A stretch of 7,154 nt of DNA from Methanosarcinales archaeon (GTDB lineage Archaea > Halobacteriota > Methanosarcinia > Methanosarcinales > Methanogasteraceae): positions 1 to 7,154 of the forward strand of contig QMVM01000103.1 of the NCBI GenBank assembly GCA_003661105.1, read 5' to 3'. The translations under genes were made by a program, and so were the position numbers. The notes under the pieces were generated by a model. The model searched no databases. It was not told where the DNA came from and saw only the letters and a program-made list of their open reading frames with translations. Below, piece after piece: positions 1 to 4,456 of the stretch. The first letter of the stretch is position 1; the number at the start of each line of letters is the position of its first letter.

Positions 1-95
1 ACCTGAATTTAACTGAAAAGTCCAGGAAGACACTTGAAATGATGGGGTTTAAGGAGATGCTGAAGGAGACTGTTGAGGTCGATTTTAAGTTGTAG
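1..95 (+). CDS. 3' end of an unrecognised protein gene (partial)
   Basis: Reading from base 3, thirty sense codons run to a TAG at 93-95. The peptide is charged and amphipathic, contains the stretch SRKTLEMMGFKEML, and ends in a beta-like TVEVDFKL. No stop interrupts the frame from the window edge, and the codons look normal for the region. A 'Leu-Glu-x-x-Gly-Phe' helix followed by a final strand occurs at the C-termini of some GNAT acetyltransferases and also of some STAS domains, but thirty residues cannot decide this and I do not assign a function. The gene ends about 135 bases before the next start, with TATA-like sequence between, so it is probably a separate transcription unit. Confidence 0.5.
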   Translation, partial: LNLTEKSRKTLEMMGFKEMLKETVEVDFKL

Positions 96-117
96 GGGGG
101 AATTTGAAAACTGTTCA

Positions 118-130
118 GGTATATATAATC
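118..130 (+). promoter_or_regulatory. TATA-like box upstream of the broken membrane protein gene
   Basis: The sequence GGTATATATAATC contains an uninterrupted archaeal-type TATA element. A start site about 26 bases downstream would fall near 150 and give an 80-base leader to the ATG at 231. A second A/T-rich box, AATAATATA at about 156-164, would give a shorter leader of about 45 bases and is an alternative. Both are judged by composition and distance only. Confidence 0.35.
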
Positions 131-219
131 GAGTTTGGATATGCCCCCAAAATGGAATAATATACGAACAGAATTCGGATATGAAAGAGTTATGTGGCAT
201 CTGAAGCAACGTATAGAAT

Positions 220-226
220 AGGTGAT
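220..226 (+). promoter_or_regulatory. Shine-Dalgarno site that fixes the start at 231
   Basis: AGGTGAT, complementary to the archaeal 16S rRNA 3' end, lies four bases before ATG 231. This favours 231 over the in-frame GTG at 222, which lies inside the site itself. Confidence 0.6.
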
Positions 227-230
227 AATT

Positions 231-838
231 ATGGAGCCCAACCCAACCCTCTATGACTGGCTCGCTCATCCGCTCCTACTTCTAATCATCGGTGCACTAA
301 TTTCAGCTCTCATAGTTCCGTGGTTGACTCAACGATGGCAAAATCACCAAAAGAAACTTGAGCTCAAAAGTGACCTTGTAAGTCGAATTAGCGAATCTGT
401 GGTTAATATGGTCATGGCAGTGCTGTACGCAGTACTCGGAGCCAAGAGCCTGACTCCAGAGAAATATGACGAGGCTTTCCATGACTGGCAGACCAGGCAA
501 GCGGTCATTGGGTCATAGATTCGAGCTTACTTTCCTCGGGAGATAGGAGACGAGTGGATGCTTATTCGAAGATAGTAACTAATTTCTATGAGCTTTCTGG
601 AGCGGATAACGTACCTTTCGTAAAAGATCGCCTGGGGGAGATTCGAAAATACTTCTCCAGGAGTACGGTAGATTGGGATACATTGGCAATTCCATATCTA
701 CGATGTCAGCCAGCAGAACGTGCCAAATATCTGATAACACGGAAGTCAGAAACAGATCGCCAGAGACATCCTCGACTGATGATAAAGTATATATCCCTTG
801 ATCCTCCAGATGTTACAAAATTGAACACGATAACATAG
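231..838 (+). pseudogene. Membrane-anchored hypothetical protein, broken by an in-frame TAG and a one-base frameshift
   Basis: From ATG 231 the protein opens with a short polar head, one hydrophobic segment (about residues 15-32, PLLLLIIGALISALIVPW) and a charged region that looks helical (WQNHQKKLELKSDLVSRISES). The frame stops at TAG 516-518, after 95 codons. Directly behind the stop the same frame continues with IRAYFPREIGDEW, which reads like normal coding sequence. At about 557 the sense moves one base back into the next frame (DAYSKIVTNFYELSG), which runs to TAG 836-838. One extra G in the GTGGATG stretch would restore the frame. The layout (one N-terminal membrane helix, then a helical cytoplasmic part) resembles a widespread group of small uncharacterised proteins, from which I infer no function. 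The far C-terminus, after about 700, is less convincing. Two lesions so close suggest a real pseudogene, though the frameshift alone could be a sequencing error. Confidence 0.6.
784..794 (+). promoter_or_regulatory. Candidate rpsB promoter (TATA box)
   Basis: AAAGTATATAT has a purine-rich element directly upstream of TATATAT, as in archaeal BRE-TATA promoters. Transcription starting about 26 bases downstream would begin near 817 and give a leader of about 30 bases that includes the AGGTGA site. It lies inside the 3' part of the broken gene, which suggests rpsB can be expressed independently of it. Confidence 0.4.
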
Positions 839-842
839 GTGA
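837..842 (+). promoter_or_regulatory. Shine-Dalgarno site of rpsB, overlapping the upstream stop
   Basis: AGGTGA is followed by five bases and then TTG 848. Its first two bases are the last two of the TAG at 836-838 that ends the upstream frame, so ribosomes finishing that frame would end on the rpsB binding site. The site decides the start in favour of TTG 848 over GTG 839, which lies within it. Confidence 0.6.
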
Positions 843-847
843 ATTGC

Positions 848-1465
848 TTGGATGAAGAAAACAACGGACAAAATGAGATAGAGTATGAGCCAATTGTGCC
901 ACTCGATGAGTATCTTGCTGCTGGAATCCATATCGGCACCCAGCAGAAGACCGGGGACATGCACCGGTTCATCTACCGGGTTCGCACCGATGGACTGTAT
1001 GTGCTTGACGTGGAGATGACCGATAAGCGCATACGGCAAGCGTCCCAACTGCTTGCGCGATACCCGCCACAGAAGATTCTTGTCATATCGGCGCGTCAGT
1101 ATGGGCAGCGCCCTTCAGGCATATTTGCAAAAATTGCCGGCGCGGTTGCAATCACTGGCAGGTTCGTGCCTGGCACGCTGACCAACCCGCAGTATGCCCG
1201 CTATATCGAACCTGAGATCGTTGTGGCGACCGATCCGACTGGCGATGCACAGGCAATCACAGAGGCGGTCAGCATCGGCATTCCGGTGATCGGGTTGTGC
1301 GATACCAACAACTCGACAGCGAATGTGGATCTAGTGATCCCGACCAATAACAAGGGAAGAAAATCGCTTGCAATGATATACTGGCTTCTGACAAAGGAGA
1401 TGTTCACTATAAACGGCAGAGCGAACTTCAATTATACTATAGAGGACTTTGAATCCGAGTTATGA
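848..1465 (+). CDS. rpsB: 30S ribosomal protein S2 (archaeal type)
   Basis: This is the S2 protein of the small ribosomal subunit, which in archaea is a compact form without the bacterial coiled-coil insertion. The 205 residues are in the usual archaeal range. Family hallmarks run in order: PLDEYLAAGIHIGTQQKT (18-35), FIYRVRTDGLYVLDV (41-55), ILVISARQYGQRP (77-89), GRFVPGTLTNP (104-114), VVATDPTGDAQAITEA (125-140), IPVIGLCDTNN (145-155) and DLVIPTNNKGRKSL (161-174), with the tail TIEDFESEL. I chose TTG 848 because of the well-spaced AGGTGA; GTG 839 would add three residues but has no site of its own. In many archaea rpsB follows rpoN, rpoK and enolase genes; here a broken membrane protein gene precedes it. 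The next gene starts inside its last codons, so the two are probably co-transcribed. Confidence 0.95.
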   Translation: MDEENNGQNEIEYEPIVPLDEYLAAGIHIGTQQKTGDMHRFIYRVRTDGLYVLDVEMTDKRIRQASQLLARYPPQKILVISARQYGQRPSGIFAKIAGAVAITGRFVPGTLTNPQYARYIEPEIVVATDPTGDAQAITEAVSIGIPVIGLCDTNNSTANVDLVIPTNNKGRKSLAMIYWLLTKEMFTINGRANFNYTIEDFESEL

Positions 1466-1925
1466 CAAAGGGATCTACACACTGATCCTGCAGTTGCACG
1501 AAAGTACTTCTCAGGAGGTGGGAAGACTTGGGATTTTGCATCTTAAGAGTGGGTATTATGCGTACACCGGGTCAGCCCGCGGGTCTGGCGGCTTCAAACG
1601 GATATACCGCCACTTGAATGTGTTATGCGGCAGGAATATGACCCAAAAGTGGCATATCGATCATCTGCTTCCGCTCACATCGTTCCGGTGCGCAGTGGCA
1701 TCATCAACCGATCAGGATCTCGAGTGCGCAGTCGCCAGGGGCATTGGTCTTGCATGCGAACCAGTCTTGGGATTCGGATGCACCGACTGCTCGTGCATAT
1801 CACATCTGCATTTCGCTTCCGGGTGCGAGGATCTGCTGGACACTGCCATGCAGGCACATCTCGGTGCAGGGCTCTCTCCAGAGCGGCTGGGACCCTCGCG
1901 GCTGGCTGTGACTGACACAGTCTAA
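1449..1925 (+). CDS. DUF123 / Uri-superfamily GIY-YIG-like protein
   Basis: The 158-residue protein matches the DUF123 family (Uri-type, annotated as GIY-YIG-like endonuclease). Hallmarks are KGIYTLIL (7-14), VGRLG (24-28), GYYAYTGSARGSGG (35-48), RHL (54-56), WHIDHLL (68-74), LECAVA (91-96) with a conserved-looking Glu92, and the Cys/His-rich GFGCTDCSCISHLHF (108-122). GYYAY-TGSA corresponds to the GIY-YIG core and the C-x2-C-x-C-x2-SH motif could bind metal. The substrate is not established; a nucleic-acid role is inference from the fold. The start is TTG 1449 because a stop lies at 1440-1442 and the AGAGG at 1441-1445 is a close site. It overlaps the S2 end by 17 bases. The tail after residue 122 adds about 36 residues without family features. 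The gene ends in tandem stops (TAA TGA), and 107 bases separate it from the convergent DHH gene. Confidence 0.82.
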   Translation: MNPSYDKGIYTLILQLHESTSQEVGRLGILHLKSGYYAYTGSARGSGGFKRIYRHLNVLCGRNMTQKWHIDHLLPLTSFRCAVASSTDQDLECAVARGIGLACEPVLGFGCTDCSCISHLHFASGCEDLLDTAMQAHLGAGLSPERLGPSRLAVTDTV

Positions 1926-2032
1926 TGATCCGGATGCAGTTCTGTCGATTACCAGATTCATGACTGTGAGTGCAAGCGAAGCAAATCCGTTGGCATAAAC
2001 TCGAGCACCAAGAGATAGCTGCTACGATGCGA

Positions 2033-2989
2033 CTAATTCCGGCTAACCCCTTTAAGAATGCTGTTTGACTCCTCGACACATCGGCTGAGCACTACTTCGG
2101 AAGTCCCGACCACTTCCATCCCGGCAGCGCCGGCATGTCCGCCGCCAGAGCCGTGATACTCGAGGCCAATGTCACGCATCATCTCCCCAAGATTGACGCC
2201 GCATCTGATCGCATCCCGCTTTGCGCGTCCGCTCACCTTCGTTATCCCGTCCCTCACCGTTCCCACGAATGAGATGTCCGCACCGATGTTTGTAAGCGCA
2301 GTGGCAACGGCAGCCCCGAACGAATCCGACTCAGAGATCGCGAAGATCCAGTCATCGACCTTCAGAATATTGGCACGATTTGCTGATTCGAGTACAGTGG
2401 TGCGCATCGAAATGTCCTGTGGCGTACTCGCGAGCAGATCGAGAGCCTCGCTGTAACTGACCCCACCTAATTCGATGAGGTCGGCAATCGCTCGAAACGA
2501 ACCGGTTGTGGCATGTTTGAAATGTCCCGTATCTGTGATGATGCCGGTCATAAGCGCAAGCGCTGTGCGCTCCCTGATCGGAGCGTTCATGCATTTCAGG
2601 ACATTGACGACGATCTCCGCAGTCGAGCCGACAAGCCTGTGCAGATAGAAGCTTGCACCATCGATCAACTGGGAGACTGAATGGTGATCGATCACGCAGT
2701 AATCGCCGAGCACCAGATCGTTTAATTGCGACTGGGTCGACGTGTCCACAACCACCGTAAAATCGTAGTCAGACGGATCTGGCCCATACACAACCTCGAT
2801 CTCCAGTTGATCGACCAGCATGGAAGCCACCCTGCCACAATGATCCGCAACACCCACCGTGCCGCCGAAAGACTCGGCAAGCGCGAACGCACTCGATACC
2901 GCATCCGGGTCGGCATTGCGATGACCGAGAAAGAGGACGTTTTGGTAGTTTAACATCTGGTCATAGAATGTTATTTCATCAATGTTCAT
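2033..2989 (-). CDS. DHH-DHHA1 family phosphoesterase
   Basis: The 318 residues have the length and order of the NrnA / archaeal RecJ-like DHH phosphoesterases, which use metal ions to cleave phosphodiester bonds in short oligonucleotides, single-stranded nucleic acid or cyclic dinucleotides. Visible motifs are HRNADPD (23-29: His23, Asp27, Asp29), VVVDTS with Asp82 (79-84), the eponymous IDHHS (100-104) and TGIITDTGHFKHAT (148-161) with Asp153. The C-terminal DHHA1 substrate-binding motif GSGGGHAGAAG (280-290) has its histidine at 285. All metal ligands expected of an active enzyme are present. It has no membrane segment and is presumably cytosolic. The ATG is preceded by no Shine-Dalgarno site but by a TATA-like box about 26 bases upstream, so the message may be leaderless. 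It is divergent from npdG and convergent with the DUF123 gene. Which substrate it uses cannot be read from the sequence. Confidence 0.9.
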   Translation of the reverse strand: MNIDEITFYDQMLNYQNVLFLGHRNADPDAVSSAFALAESFGGTVGVADHCGRVASMLVDQLEIEVVYGPDPSDYDFTVVVDTSTQSQLNDLVLGDYCVIDHHSVSQLIDGASFYLHRLVGSTAEIVVNVLKCMNAPIRERTALALMTGIITDTGHFKHATTGSFRAIADLIELGGVSYSEALDLLASTPQDISMRTTVLESANRANILKVDDWIFAISESDSFGAAVATALTNIGADISFVGTVRDGITKVSGRAKRDAIRCGVNLGEMMRDIGLEYHGSGGGHAGAAGMEVVGTSEVVLSRCVEESNSILKGVSRN

Positions 2990-3011
2990 GATATGTGGGA
3001 TGCGGTCAGAG

Positions 3012-3019
3012 TTAAAAAG
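3012..3019 (-). promoter_or_regulatory. Candidate leaderless promoter of the DHH gene
   Basis: On the minus strand the box reads CTTTTTAA. Its centre is about 26-27 bases from the ATG at 2989, the archaeal TATA-to-start distance, so transcription would begin at or next to the A of the start codon. The lack of any GGTGA/GGAGG-like site before this ATG agrees with a leaderless message. Confidence 0.45.
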
Positions 3020-3087
3020 TGTGATGTGGCTACCTGAGAGCCTGAGTTTTGTGGGGTATGTGAGTGTTTCGGGACTGTGTTGGGCTG

Positions 3088-3095
3088 CATATAAC
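3088..3095 (+). promoter_or_regulatory. Candidate promoter of the npdG operon
   Basis: CATATAAC lies about 60 bases before ATG 3151 in the 161-base divergent region. Transcription would begin near 3118 with a leader of about 30 bases. An alternative weak box, AAAACTTAAT around 3116-3124, would place the start close to the ATG itself. No good Shine-Dalgarno site precedes 3151, so the second choice stays open. Confidence 0.3.
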
Positions 3096-3150
3096 TCTGC
3101 ATCTTGCCCCCATCCAAAACTTAATGTGACGCGTGCACCATCTCGGTTAT

Positions 3151-3804
3151 ATGAAGATAGCGATTCTTGGCGGGACCGGTGACATCGGCGAGGGTTTTGC
3201 GCTTAACTGGGCAGGAAACCACCACATCCGCATCGGCTCGCGTAAAGCAGACAAGGCAGAGGTAGCAGCCGAAAGATACAGAGATGCGCTTGCAGGTCAA
3301 GGAATGAAAGGCGACATTTTAGGATTTGATAACCGGACCGCATCCAAGGGCGCGGACGTGATCATACTCACAGTACCTCACAAACACGTCGCAGGAGTGA
3401 TCGATACCGTGCACCCTGTGCTCGATCGCCAGATCATTATCTCCCCGGTCGTTCCGATGACGAAATCCGAATATTTCGAGTACACCCCCCCAACACAAGG
3501 GAGTGCGGCAGAAGAGATTCGGGAGCTGTTGCCAGAGGGCACCTCTGTGGTTGCGGCATATCACACAATCGCGTCCGGACGGCTGTGCAGTCTCGATCCC
3601 ACATTCAAGTGCGATGTGCTGATCTGCGGCGACGATCGTCATTCAAAGGATGCCGTGATCGACCTCACCGACGAAATTGAGTGCCTGCGTCCGCTGGATG
3701 CCGGTCCGCTCGCAGCAGCAAGGACGATCGAGTCATTAACACCAATGCTGCTCAATCTCGCCGTGCTAAATAACCTGAAAGATCCGAGCATCAATATCTT
3801 GTAA
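3151..3804 (+). CDS. npdG: F420H2:NADP+ oxidoreductase (Fno)
   Basis: This cytosolic enzyme moves a hydride between reduced coenzyme F420 and NADP+, supplying NADPH for biosynthesis or returning electrons to F420. The 217 residues are close to the length of characterised archaeal Fno. The N-terminal Rossmann motif reads GGTGDIGEG (7-15), and GSRK (29-32) is the NADP 2'-phosphate-binding loop. Further family blocks are LTVPHKH (73-79), ISPVVPM (97-103), VVAAYHTI, CGDD, LRPLDAGPL (179-187) and ESLTPMLLNLA (194-204). I chose ATG 3151 because it begins at the family N-terminus MKIAILGG; GTG 3133 would add six unrelated residues. The lipid synthase gene follows seven bases after the stop, which implies one operon and probable translational coupling. 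Nothing looks damaged. Confidence 0.93.
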   Translation: MKIAILGGTGDIGEGFALNWAGNHHIRIGSRKADKAEVAAERYRDALAGQGMKGDILGFDNRTASKGADVIILTVPHKHVAGVIDTVHPVLDRQIIISPVVPMTKSEYFEYTPPTQGSAAEEIRELLPEGTSVVAAYHTIASGRLCSLDPTFKCDVLICGDDRHSKDAVIDLTDEIECLRPLDAGPLAAARTIESLTPMLLNLAVLNNLKDPSINIL

Positions 3805-3811
3805 GATTGCG

Positions 3812-4426
3812 ATGTCGCTCGATTCCCTGCGCCCGCATGCAAAAAGCATCTTAAAGCCGCTTGTTGGGATCATGTCCCGCACGGCGATAACGCCTGATGC
3901 CCTGTCGGTCATATCCCTTATCTTTGCTATCTTGGCAGGAATACTGTATGCGGTGTCGGGTGACCGCACAACGCTTGTGCTTGCTGCCTGTGCGATGGTA
4001 CTCTTAAACGGTATCGCGGATGCGATGGACGGGGAACTTGCGAGAAGTTCAGGAACCGCTGGCAAGCGTGGCGATTTCCTGGATCATGTGATCGACAGGT
4101 ATGCCGATGTCTTCATCATCTGCGGGATATTCTTCGGAGCGTATGTAGACTGGCGGATCGGAGTTGCTGCGGTCGTTGGTACGCTTATTACCAGTTATCT
4201 CGGTGTGCAGGCGCAGGCAGTCGGGGTTGGCAGGTATTACGGTGGAATACTCGGGCGGGCTGACCGTCTTGTAATTATAATGCTTGCAAGCATCCTTTAC
4301 TTCATGTATCCTAATATAATCTATGGGTTTTCATTTCTAGGGTGGTCGATAGTGTTTATCGCGATAGCGAGTAATTTAACAGCGATCCAGCGATTTATGC
4401 ATATCTGGAAGGAACTTACACGATAA
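3812..4426 (+). CDS. CDP-alcohol phosphatidyltransferase, probably archaetidylinositol phosphate synthase
   Basis: This integral membrane enzyme should transfer a phosphoalcohol onto a CDP-activated archaeal lipid, releasing CMP. The complete signature D-x2-DG-x2-AR-x8-G-x3-D-x3-D is present: Asp70, Asp73-Gly74, Ala77-Arg78, Gly87, Asp91 and Asp95, with all four catalytic or metal-binding aspartates. Hydrophobic segments at about 30-50, 53-69, 97-113, 116-131, 152-167 and 172-189 fit the usual six helices. SYLGVQAQAVGVGRYYGGI (128-146) followed by GRADR (148-152) resembles the region that distinguishes archaetidylinositol phosphate synthases (CDP-archaeol plus inositol phosphate), but glycerol-phosphate or serine as acceptor cannot be excluded. 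ATG 3812 follows the npdG stop by seven bases without a clear ribosome site, so translation is probably coupled. Its stop and that of the opposing kinase gene are 30 bases apart, with no T-run terminator between. Confidence 0.87.
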   Translation: MSLDSLRPHAKSILKPLVGIMSRTAITPDALSVISLIFAILAGILYAVSGDRTTLVLAACAMVLLNGIADAMDGELARSSGTAGKRGDFLDHVIDRYADVFIICGIFFGAYVDWRIGVAAVVGTLITSYLGVQAQAVGVGRYYGGILGRADRLVIIMLASILYFMYPNIIYGFSFLGWSIVFIAIASNLTAIQRFMHIWKELTR

Positions 4427-4456
4427 CCGACACCGGTAGGTTCTGCTTCGGAATGC

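Noticed and set aside
516..518. TAG read as pyrrolysine in a functional protein
   Set aside because: A frameshift 40 bases later would still break the product, and TAG is also an ordinary terminal stop in the window (93-95 and the DHH gene). It is kept only as a point to test.
839..847. GTG 839 as the rpsB start
   Set aside because: It lies within the AGGTGA ribosome site that correctly precedes TTG 848, and it has no site of its own.
746..1048. Minus-strand open frames across the end of the broken gene and the start of rpsB
   Set aside because: They lie opposite strongly conserved S2 coding sequence and show no motifs.
1675..2079. 134-codon minus-strand open frame opposite the DUF123 gene
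   Set aside because: It has low-complexity Arg/Ser/Cys composition, overlaps a well-supported family gene and runs into the DHH gene. It is an antisense shadow.
3133..3150. GTG 3133 as the npdG start
   Set aside because: The six added residues do not fit the family, which begins at MKIAILGG-like sequence.
2982..3182. 66-codon plus-strand open frame across the divergent promoter region
   Set aside because: It runs out of frame into npdG, has no ribosome site and no family resemblance.
4427..4456. Terminator in the 30-base gap between the convergent lipid synthase and kinase genes
   Set aside because: Only a short ACCGGT palindrome is present, with no useful stem and no T-run on either strand.
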